Shown here in pieces: positions 14,627 through 21,436 of a stretch of DNA of 23,007 nucleotides. This stretch comes from CAYSWH01 sp964434775. GTDB taxonomy: Bacteria; Patescibacteriota; JACMRA01. A program made the position numbers and the translations under genes. The number at the start of each line of letters is the position of its first letter. Position 1 is the stretch's first letter. The stretch is taken from contig CAYSWH010000027.1 in assembly GCA_964434775.1 (NCBI GenBank), positions 1-23,007 on the forward strand, read 5' to 3'. The notes beneath the pieces were generated by a model, which was not told where the DNA came from, did not search any database, and saw nothing but the letters and a program-made list of their open reading frames with translations.

Positions 14627-17600
14627 CTAGTTTTTAAGTTCAAATAAAATATTATCTTTGCAGTCAGACAAACAATAGTTATGATTAATTTTTTGAATTG
14701 ATGTAGTTTTTTCTAATAAGTTTTTTAAATTCTCATTTTTAAAATCAGGTTTAAACCCGCAACACGGGCAAGTTTTAGAAGTAAACCCAGCATCCACATA
14801 AAACATAATCCCAAACTGTTTATTATTTTCATCTTCATTACCTCCCAATTTTGTCTTTTGAGTATTCAAACTCTCCAAATCGGCAAAAGGTGGTACAAGT
14901 CTTTGTTTTACAAATTTTTTGACTAGCATTTTTTCAAAGTAGCGGTAAGTCTCCGTGCCTGCCCAAGTCAAATGTTCAGAATGTCCAAAAGTGTCAGCAT
15001 TTTCATCTCTTTTGGTCAGGGAGTTAATTCTAAAACCTTGAGGGTCATATTTATAAGTATCCTCCAGCACCAAAACCCCTGGTAATTTTTCCATCAAAAA
15101 GCCAGTAACTCCAACCATATTGGCTACAATTCCTTTTTTAAGTGTATCTAAGTCTTCAATTTCTTCGTACTTCTTCTTAAATTCATCTAAATAATTTGGT
15201 TTGTCTTTGTTCTCATTCCATTCCTTAATTTGATCTAATAGTGGCTTAAATAAATTAATGTGTTTATCAATATCAATTTTGATTTTTGTGTTATCCAAAA
15301 TACCATTATCAAATAATTTTTTTACTTGTTCTGCCTCGACGTCAGATTCAAAAACTTCTTCAATACTGTTTGCCACTCCGTCTCTATTTTGACTAATCGC
15401 AAAGCTCAAAACTCGCTGGAAGTGATTCATCCGTAACTTTATTACATTACTTTCATTTTCTGGATACTGTACTAGTATTTTTATGTTTTCACCTCTTTTA
15501 CCCTCACTAAAATTATCAAAATAACCAAGCTTTTTAGCAATTTCAAAAAGTTCAGAATTTTCTTTTATTTTACTTAAAGCAGTTTTTAAATATTTGTCGT
15601 TTGGGTGATCGTTTCCATCTTTGTCTTTAAACCCAAAATGCCAGGTTTCTACTTTGATATTTGTCAGGTCTAAAATATGTTGAAGCTCAAAACCTTTTTG
15701 ATTTTTACTTTCATCGTGCTTTACAAAGCGAAAAACAAATTTGTCTTTTTTCTCCAACTCTTTTCCACTTTTCTTTTTTTCTTCAATAATTTCTCCAATC
15801 CAGCCTAACTTTTTTTCTTTTTCTTTTTCTTTTTTAAATACCACAAAATCATCAATTTGCTTACTATTTTTATGCAAAACACACAGTGTAGCCAATTCGT
15901 TTATCCCACGGTCAAAGCCATAAATCCACTGCCTGTTTGAGTCTTTTTGCTCAAAGTCTGAACTAATTTTTTGATTAAATCCTTGTACAAATTCAGCATA
16001 GCTCTGCTTATCTCTTGTTAAATCATTTTTACCTTTGCGATTAATAAAGTTACCAAACTGACTAAATTCTGTAATTTCTGGTTTAATTTCAATCCCAAAA
16101 TTTCCAATAATTTGAAATCTACTGTTACGGTTTAGAGTTTTAGCGTGGTGTTCTTTTTGCAAATCTTGCTCAGTCTGGCCAGTTTCTGGTTTAATGGTAG
16201 GCAATTGGTAAAACAAACTAAATTCTGGGTGGATTCTGTAATTATACGTTTTTTTATCTTGTTTATTCTCAATAGGTTTATTTACAAAAACATTTTCAAA
16301 ATCTACTGTAAATTGATTTTTATTTCCGACAAACTCTCCCTGCTTAATTTCGCTTTGATAATCTTGATTGATAATTGGTAAGAGTAAACAATCCTGCTCA
16401 GTCACCAGATTTTCTAAATCGTTTTTTGAGATGTGTTTTGTCTCAAGTTTATAACCCTTCAAATCCAAAACTTTTTCAATTTGCTCGTAGGTTTGGCACT
16501 CATTCAAATCATTTTCCCAGTTGAATTTTTGGTTCCAGTTTTGTTCTTGGGACATTTTGGATTTTAACAAACATCTTTTAATATAATTCGCTCTTTTACT
16601 TTCTTTCAAAGCCTTGTTATCTTCTTTAGAAGTTTTTTCCTCATCTATTTTTTCTAAATGAAAGTCAGGGTAAGCTTTTTTGTTGATCCTAATTTTTTTA
16701 AGACTATTTGAAGTTAGGGAAGTTACTTTTTTTACAGTCAATGCATTTTCAAACTTTTCGGATTTCAAAATTTTATCATTTTCAATAATTTCTCTAGTGT
16801 CCTCATTTTCTAAAGCTTTCAAAAGTAAGTATTTATTTATATTTTCTTCAACAATTACTCCGTAATATCCGATTTTATTATTTTCATATTTTTCTTTGAA
16901 TTTTTTGTTTAAATCAGCAAATTTTAGACCCAAAAATGAAGCTAGTGAAAGTTTATTATCAATTGTTTTGTTGATTCCAAACTGTTGAGTTAATTTATAG
17001 TAAATTCCTTTATTTTTTAAACCTCCACGAACTAAACCTAAGTTTTGTTTTGCTTTTTGGAAGTTTTTATTACTCTTTAATGTATGACTAGAATTTAAAG
17101 AACTGGAAATAGTTTCACAATTATTTTCAAACTTTTCATATCTATCTTTTTCAGAGTTTTGATGAAAAGGGTTTTTAACATTCTCAATCTTTTGACTAAT
17201 TAAAATCATAATATTTTCTAACTCTTTTTTATCCTTAATCTCGTGAGCAGAGTGTTCCAAAACAGCTAATTTATCACCAATAAAAAGCAAGTTGGCATAC
17301 GATTCAAAATTATTATCAGACGTTTTCACATCAAAATCAGTTAACAATTTTTCAGATTGTTTTTTAGCAAAATCATTGTTACCAATTAATCCAACTTTAT
17401 TTCTGGCAGTATATTCCCAAGCATAATCAAAAGCTGATTTTAGAGGGTATTTGTTTAAATCAAAATTTTCTCTGTCTTCAAGTTTAGTATTTGTCCAATC
17501 TCCAGCGATGTTTACGCTTTGTCCAGTATTCATAAGTATATTTTGAACATTATTGTAATCAAAATCTTTTTTTTCAAAATATTCTGAAATTTCATGAATT

Positions 17601-18835
17601 ACACCAAAAGGAATTGGTCTCGGTTTAAAAAGTTGAGCTAGTTCTATTTTTGTTAGATCATTTTTATTACAGAGAAAGACTTGTTTTTTATCTGCTATAT
17701 CAAATTGGAATTTTTTAAATAATTCTTGATCATCACATTGAATATATTTTTTAATAAATGTTTCTAGCTCCAGTTCGTTAATTATAGTTTCTATTTCACT
17801 TTTAACTATATCAGGTTTTTTTACTGCTGTGTGATAGTTTAAGCTGACTTTTCCTAAAGAAACCAAAGCTCCATTTTGATTAAAATAATCAATAACTTGT
17901 TTTAGTGACTGTAAATCTTGCCTAATTAGATTTATATTTTGGTTACTAAAAAACTCTTTTAATTTTGTATTTTCTTCTGAATCAGGCAACTTATCAATTT
18001 TTTCTATTAAAATTTTATTGTTGGTTAAAGGTTCTAAATATTCTAAAATAAGATTTGAAAAAGATAAAAAGGTTTTTTTAAGCTGAATTAAATTAACTTT
18101 GGTATGGGCTTTGTCTTGTTTTTCTAATGCTGTGATATATTTGTCTACAGGAGCTTCCAACTGAGAATGTAAATTAACAATATTATTTGCTAAGTTTTGC
18201 CAATATTTGATTACATATTCTGACCTTTCTATACCTTGATATTCACTTTTTTGATTCAAAGGTATAAAACCTGATTTTATTTGAGGTGTGGTTTTTTCTT
18301 TGCCATATTTATCTTTGTACTGTTCAAAAGAATTAAACCTAGCTTTTCTAGCTACAAATCTGTAGTATTCTTCAGACAATTTTATAGTATCAGTTCTCTC
18401 ACTAAATGTTAACCAAGAAGATGTAAAATTTTTTAGACTACCTAAAATTTCATTTATTTTTTTGATTGCAGTTTCTTGATCTTTTATTTCTAACGATTTT
18501 GATTTTTCTTGAATTTGGCTTTGCACCATCTCCATAGATACACCAACCAAACTTTCCAACTCACTTGCTACAACTTTATTTTTTTTAGTTTCATTTGGCG
18601 ATAGGGTAAATCTGATGGTTTTGTATTGTTCAAAAATCGCACTTTTAGGAATTTTTATGATTTGGGGCTTTGCATCATCACCTTTTCCTGCGTGATTGTT
18701 TTTGGGATTTTTAGCTTGCTTGTCTCTTCTTTGCCGGTTATTATTGAAAATTTGGTTGGAGTTACTCTTACCAGAATTGTTTTTTTGATTAAGATACTCG
18801 TCAAACTTGTTATATACTGCCTGTTTTTTACCCAT
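14627..18835 (-). CDS. cas12: Cas12a/Cas12a2-like type V CRISPR effector, stopped by in-frame TAG before RuvC-III
   Basis: ATG 18835 opens a 1402-residue frame. Residues 1-65 are an Asn/Lys/Gln-rich, probably disordered tail. FEQYKTIRFTLSPNE (about 71 onward) resembles the start of Cas12a. A large helical region (REC-like) follows, then HPEFSLFYQLPTIKPE like the Cas12a wedge domain. RuvC-I is WIYGFDRGINELATL (Asp975) and RuvC-II is GVLVLEDTY (Glu1258), followed by TYRYFEKMLVKKFVKQ, matching the Cas12a YxxFEKML helix. FYVDAGFTSKTCPCCGF aligns with Cas12a FYVPAAYTSKIDPTTGF but carries Cys1356 and Cys1359 of a zinc ribbon instead of entering a Nuc domain. The ribbon and the long RuvC-I to RuvC-II gap (283 residues) point to Cas12a2/Cms1 rather than canonical Cas12a. 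The TAG at 14629-14627 removes RuvC-III, so this chain alone should lack nuclease activity. Confidence 0.9.
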   Translation of the reverse strand: MGKKQAVYNKFDEYLNQKNNSGKSNSNQIFNNNRQRRDKQAKNPKNNHAGKGDDAKPQIIKIPKSAIFEQYKTIRFTLSPNETKKNKVVASELESLVGVSMEMVQSQIQEKSKSLEIKDQETAIKKINEILGSLKNFTSSWLTFSERTDTIKLSEEYYRFVARKARFNSFEQYKDKYGKEKTTPQIKSGFIPLNQKSEYQGIERSEYVIKYWQNLANNIVNLHSQLEAPVDKYITALEKQDKAHTKVNLIQLKKTFLSFSNLILEYLEPLTNNKILIEKIDKLPDSEENTKLKEFFSNQNINLIRQDLQSLKQVIDYFNQNGALVSLGKVSLNYHTAVKKPDIVKSEIETIINELELETFIKKYIQCDDQELFKKFQFDIADKKQVFLCNKNDLTKIELAQLFKPRPIPFGVIHEISEYFEKKDFDYNNVQNILMNTGQSVNIAGDWTNTKLEDRENFDLNKYPLKSAFDYAWEYTARNKVGLIGNNDFAKKQSEKLLTDFDVKTSDNNFESYANLLFIGDKLAVLEHSAHEIKDKKELENIMILISQKIENVKNPFHQNSEKDRYEKFENNCETISSSLNSSHTLKSNKNFQKAKQNLGLVRGGLKNKGIYYKLTQQFGINKTIDNKLSLASFLGLKFADLNKKFKEKYENNKIGYYGVIVEENINKYLLLKALENEDTREIIENDKILKSEKFENALTVKKVTSLTSNSLKKIRINKKAYPDFHLEKIDEEKTSKEDNKALKESKRANYIKRCLLKSKMSQEQNWNQKFNWENDLNECQTYEQIEKVLDLKGYKLETKHISKNDLENLVTEQDCLLLPIINQDYQSEIKQGEFVGNKNQFTVDFENVFVNKPIENKQDKKTYNYRIHPEFSLFYQLPTIKPETGQTEQDLQKEHHAKTLNRNSRFQIIGNFGIEIKPEITEFSQFGNFINRKGKNDLTRDKQSYAEFVQGFNQKISSDFEQKDSNRQWIYGFDRGINELATLCVLHKNSKQIDDFVVFKKEKEKEKKLGWIGEIIEEKKKSGKELEKKDKFVFRFVKHDESKNQKGFELQHILDLTNIKVETWHFGFKDKDGNDHPNDKYLKTALSKIKENSELFEIAKKLGYFDNFSEGKRGENIKILVQYPENESNVIKLRMNHFQRVLSFAISQNRDGVANSIEEVFESDVEAEQVKKLFDNGILDNTKIKIDIDKHINLFKPLLDQIKEWNENKDKPNYLDEFKKKYEEIEDLDTLKKGIVANMVGVTGFLMEKLPGVLVLEDTYKYDPQGFRINSLTKRDENADTFGHSEHLTWAGTETYRYFEKMLVKKFVKQRLVPPFADLESLNTQKTKLGGNEDENNKQFGIMFYVDAGFTSKTCPCCGFKPDFKNENLKNLLEKTTSIQKINHNYCLSDCKDNILFELKN

Positions 18836-18956
18836 ACATTTTTACCGTAAAATAGCTTTTATGCTTGGATAAATACATATTCATGTCAACAAAAGAGCTT
18901 TTAAGCTTCATTTTGAATTGTAAAGGCAAAAGTCGGGTAATTGCTAACGCAATTAG
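18836..18956 (-). promoter_or_regulatory. Effector upstream region with possible promoter
   Basis: On the minus strand a perfect TTGACA (18889-18884) lies about 50 bp before ATG 18835, but no good -10 stands at 16-18 bp; GCATAA at 19 bp is the nearest. The effector may instead be transcribed through the array. The segment also contains a 23-nt copy (18911-18933) of the end of the palindromic element that sits in the array, and shows no clear Shine-Dalgarno sequence. Confidence 0.35.
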
Positions 18957-19300
18957 AGAAATCTAATATTTACTCTAAACAAGCCCTGTCCAGACTGAAT
19001 CAATGCAATCTACAAAAGTAGAAATCTAATATTTGTTTCCAATGTAAAATTGAGAATGCAAAATGTAAAATTATTCTAACAGACAGCTCAGAACTGCCAA
19101 CTCTAATTTTCAATTCTCCATTTTGAATTTTGAATTGTAAAGGCAAAAGTAGAAATCTAATATTTACTCTAAACAGAAAGATGTACAAATCAAAGGTAAA
19201 GGATCTACAAAAGTAGAAATCTAATATTTACTCTAAAGGTAAATGAGAACCTTAAAAAAGGTTAATCTACAAAAGTAGAAATCTAATATTTACTCTAAAC
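18957..19300 (-). CRISPR. Short, degenerate type V-A CRISPR array (two intact repeats, three partial)
   Basis: The 36-nt repeat reads on the minus strand GTTTAGAGTAAATATTAG followed by ATTTCTACTTTTGTAGAT. The second half is the Cas12a-type crRNA handle (stem TCTAC/GTAGA, loop TTTT). R1 19265-19300 and R2 19203-19238 are intact (R2 has C for G at base 1). R3 19144-19174 lacks its last 5 nt. R4 19008-19034 lacks its first 9 nt but keeps the handle. R5 18957-18980 keeps only the first two-thirds and is the degenerate terminal repeat. Spacers are 19239-19264, 19175-19202 and 18981-19007 (26, 28 and 27 nt). A 109-bp insertion replaces the R3/R4 spacer. Handle polarity puts the leader on the cas2 side. 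Confidence 0.95.
19035..19143. mobile_element. Palindromic MITE-like insertion inside the CRISPR array
   Basis: A 109-bp AT-rich insert separates repeats R3 and R4. Its two ends are imperfect inverted repeats about 35-40 bp long: AATGTAAAATTGAGAATG at the left resembles the reverse complement of the right end, CATTTTGAATTTTGAATTG. It has no coding capacity. R3 has lost its handle end and R4 its first 9 nt, so the insert took the place of a spacer and repeat edges. A 23-nt copy of its right end plus the repeat junction recurs at 18911-18933. Confidence 0.65.
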
Positions 19301-19310
19301 CCGGTTTTGG

Positions 19311-19381
19311 CTTTGCCAAGGGAAAAGATACAAACAGGAGCGAATGCTTTACCTGCGACTTTTCCCTATTTTACGGCAAAG
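19311..19381 (-). ncRNA. Nested stem-loop in the CRISPR leader
   Basis: Eleven bases before the first repeat (in transcription direction) lie four perfectly nested helices. They are CTTTGCC/GGCAAAG (19381-19375 with 19317-19311), GGGAAAAG/CTTTTCCC (19366-19359 with 19327-19320), CAGG/CCTG (19355-19352 with 19338-19335) and AGC-ATTC-GCT (19348-19339). That is 22 base pairs in 71 nt. It is not a terminator, because no T-run follows. It may be a structured leader RNA, a processing or pausing signal, or an adaptation-protein site as DNA. I know of no equivalent in Cas12a arrays. Confidence 0.5.
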
Positions 19382-19551
19382 TGGAAATATTAAGACTTAG
19401 GTTTTCCAGTTTTTTTAGTTTAGAATACGCATCAAGATTTATACCTTTGATAAAATTCAAAATTAAATCAAAAAATCTATCTTATCCACCAAATGTAAAA
19501 TTGCTTTTGTTGCGAGTATTATCTTAGACAATCGTCTTCTTTCCGTCAAGG
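19382..19551 (-). promoter_or_regulatory. AT-rich CRISPR leader
   Basis: This 170-bp AT-rich stretch between cas2 and the structured element is expected to hold the array promoter and integration signals. A TATAAA -10-like box can be seen on the minus strand, but without a convincing -35. A further imperfect stem TGGAAA/TTTCCA (19382-19408) adjoins the nested stem-loop. Confidence 0.4.
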
Positions 19552-19833
19552 TCACCGGAAGTAAACCACGTCCTGTTCTTCGTTGGCGGCGTAACCGTAA
19601 CGCTTAATCTTCTTGTCACAGGCTTCGCAAATCTGAAAGATTAGTACGCTGTCACTCAGTTGGAATTTTTCTTCAAATTTTTCTTCTATCTCAGTCATAA
19701 TTATCCTAAGCACCCGGGGACTGTTCTTGATTTCGTAGACCGAATATTGCAAAGACCGACCATATTTTTTGATAAACTTGCTAAATTTGGTCCGTAGTTT
19801 GTCATCGCTGATGTCGTAAGAGATTAGGAGCAT
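19552..19833 (-). CDS. cas2: CRISPR-associated Cas2
   Basis: This 93-residue protein has the ferredoxin-like Cas2 fold. MLLISYDISDDKLRTKFSKF is strand 1 with the conserved Asp7, and GRSLQYSVYEIKNSPRVLRII matches the strand 2-3 region. Cas2 dimers bridge two Cas1 dimers in the spacer integrase. ATG 19833 lies two bases after the cas1 stop, so the genes are coupled. Length is normal and no defect is seen. Downstream is the array leader, so cas2 is the last protein gene of the adaptation operon. Confidence 0.95.
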   Translation of the reverse strand: MLLISYDISDDKLRTKFSKFIKKYGRSLQYSVYEIKNSPRVLRIIMTEIEEKFEEKFQLSDSVLIFQICEACDKKIKRYGYAANEEQDVVYFR

Positions 19834-19835
19834 AG

Positions 19836-20798
19836 TTATTTTATCTTGATTTTGTATTTGGGGAAGTCCCTGTCATCATAAAGCATAAAGTGATAGTAGC
19901 CTTTGATAAACTTAAAAATGTCTTCTTTGTGGTCCATCAAAGTGTCAAAAAACAGGGAGGAGTACTTTTTGCTGTGTTTCCAAGGCAGACTCACTTGGCC
20001 GTTTTTGACCGTAAAATCTTTTTCGTTAATTTGTCCTAGGTGGTAGGCCTTGAGAATTTGCTTGTCGATGAGACAACGAAAGGGTTCCATGAGGTCACAG
20101 GCCAGGGATTTACGTTGAAAAAAGAGTTTGTGGTAAACTCCTTTGTAAGTATCAAAACCGTGGAGCTGGAGCAAAGAATCGATCAGGTTAAAGAGATAAG
20201 TATAGCCGATGTCCATTAGCAGGTTGGGAATGTCCGGCTTAACTCTGGGCATACGTCTGAGCCAGCCGATGTCCGTAAAGTACTGCCTGTAAAATTCTCC
20301 GGCCAGGTTTCCTTCAATCCCTAGAAGTTCTTTGTAATCTCGGCAGTTTTGGATTTGCTCAAAGTACTCTTTTGTGGGTTTTTTGATGTCTGTGAGATGA
20401 CTTGTTTGTTTGAGAAGTCTGAGTTGGTTTTCGGTTTTGATTTGGATGAGTTTTTGGGCTATCTCCAGCTCTTTTTCCGGTGTGAGGAGGTACTGTTTGG
20501 TCCTGAGTAAGTAGTTTCCGGCGGCTTTGGAGTTGATCTCGGCGTAAGTTTCAAAGTTCCATTTGAGAAAAAAGAAAGAAATTCCGTAGTCCATGGATTC
20601 CTTGATGAGTTTGGTTGTGATAGAAAAGTCTCCGATCACAAAGACACTGAGTATCTTACTACACGAAGCCCGGTTGATGATTTGGTCGTTTTTTTTGAAA
20701 ACCAGGTTTTGATTAGTCAGCTGCAAGTGGGGTCTACTTTCCCAGTCAGTCTGAATAAAAAGTATTTGTTTTTGTTTGAAGTCGGGTAGGGAGAGCAT
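19836..20798 (-). CDS. cas1: CRISPR-associated Cas1 integrase
   Basis: From ATG 20798 this encodes 320 residues. A TTG two codons upstream is open but less likely. It has an N-terminal beta domain (to about residue 85) and a C-terminal helical domain with the metal-binding residues Glu162 (LLGIEGNLAGEF), His223 (GVYHKLFF) and Asp235 (CDLMEPFR), all intact. Cas1 integrates new spacers at the leader-proximal repeat, with Cas2, after Cas4 trimming. It lies 16 bp after cas4 and 2 bp before cas2. Adaptation should be functional even though the effector gene is interrupted. Confidence 0.96.
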   Translation of the reverse strand: MLSLPDFKQKQILFIQTDWESRPHLQLTNQNLVFKKNDQIINRASCSKILSVFVIGDFSITTKLIKESMDYGISFFFLKWNFETYAEINSKAAGNYLLRTKQYLLTPEKELEIAQKLIQIKTENQLRLLKQTSHLTDIKKPTKEYFEQIQNCRDYKELLGIEGNLAGEFYRQYFTDIGWLRRMPRVKPDIPNLLMDIGYTYLFNLIDSLLQLHGFDTYKGVYHKLFFQRKSLACDLMEPFRCLIDKQILKAYHLGQINEKDFTVKNGQVSLPWKHSKKYSSLFFDTLMDHKEDIFKFIKGYYHFMLYDDRDFPKYKIKIK

Positions 20799-20814
20799 GG
20801 TCAAGGTTTTAGTG

Positions 20815-21357
20815 CTAATGACACAAGTTTTTGTAAATGCAATTTTGGCACTTTTCCGGCTTGGCTAGTCGGCTATCGGCCAGTATATCATAATTTTGGA
20901 TTTTTGTAAGTAAGTCCTCAAATTTTTCCAGTTCTCTACCGGTCGGCAAATCCAGTTCATACCTCTTGTTGTCTTCCAAAGAGTGAAAGCATAATTTATC
21001 AACCTTGTAGCCCATTTCCGTCAATCCAAAGTACTGGGCGTAGAGCTGGTACTTGTAGCCGTCATAAATCTTTTTGATCCTGGTTTTTCTTTCAATCAAG
21101 GTCAGCTTGTCTCGGTCGTAGATGTCGATCTTACCCATAAGGCCGTATTTTTGGCAGTAAACGTTCAGCCCTTGCAGGTATCTTTTACTTGAGGAGTAAG
21201 TACTATGGTCAATGCTCTCGTGTTTGATTTTGCCTTTGGTCTGCGGCTTATCATGATAAATACCGGTGTCAAAGTTCTCGTAGACTGCATGAAAGTACAG
21301 GGATCTGGGACAAAAGATAAAGTCGTTGAGTTTGGTGATGGCGATGTAGGAATGCAT
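20815..21357 (-). CDS. cas4: CRISPR-associated Cas4 nuclease
   Basis: The start chosen is ATG 21357 (MHSYIAITKLNDFIFCPRS), which gives the usual Cas4 opening and 180 residues. The frame is open to a TTG at 21426, but that extension does not look like Cas4. Cys16, Cys170, Cys173 and Cys179 (KCQNCIYKNLCH) would bind the [4Fe-4S] cluster. The RecB-type nuclease core is GKIDIYD (Asp78), LTLIERKTR (Glu89, Lys91) and YKYQLYAQY. Cas4 trims prespacers and selects for the PAM before Cas1-Cas2 integration. It is co-directional with the HTH-PRTase gene upstream and cas1 downstream, and ends in TAG. Confidence 0.95.
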   Translation of the reverse strand: MHSYIAITKLNDFIFCPRSLYFHAVYENFDTGIYHDKPQTKGKIKHESIDHSTYSSSKRYLQGLNVYCQKYGLMGKIDIYDRDKLTLIERKTRIKKIYDGYKYQLYAQYFGLTEMGYKVDKLCFHSLEDNKRYELDLPTGRELEKFEDLLTKIQNYDILADSRLAKPEKCQNCIYKNLCH

Positions 21358-21436
21358 ATGTTCCAAGCATAACCCACCTTTTGGTTTTGGGCAATTAAGC
21401 TTGTTGGTAAAAAACCTTGCTTTCAAATTTGAAAAC

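Noticed and set aside
14621..14632. Genome-wide reassignment of TAG to an amino acid to explain the effector and the gene at 1822
   Set aside because: TAG is the stop of pyrE, pyrC, cas4, the HTH-PRTase, vapB, vapC, the MNT gene and the membrane protein at 13849, at lengths normal for the recognised families. Only local suppression or mutation remains plausible.
14378..18835. Identification of the effector as Cas12d (CasY), the type V family best known from CPR bacteria
   Set aside because: The repeat has the Cas12a handle, cas4-cas1-cas2 is complete, and the RuvC-II/III surroundings match Cas12a motifs rather than what I remember of CasY.
15741..18850. Several plus-strand open frames of 60-78 codons opposite the effector
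   Set aside because: They are low-complexity Phe/Leu/Ser-rich shadows of the A-rich coding strand of the effector, without start signals.
19000..19188. A minus-strand open frame across the CRISPR array
   Set aside because: It is made of repeats, spacers and the palindromic insert, so it is not a gene.
18957..19551. A tracrRNA for the effector between cas2 and the effector gene
   Set aside because: No anti-repeat complementary to the repeat is seen outside the array, and Cas12a-type handles need no tracrRNA. The leader stem-loop pairs with itself, not with the repeat.
21358..21426. Extension of Cas4 to a TTG at 21426
   Set aside because: The added 23 residues are unlike Cas4, whereas ATG 21357 gives the usual spacing to the first cluster cysteine.
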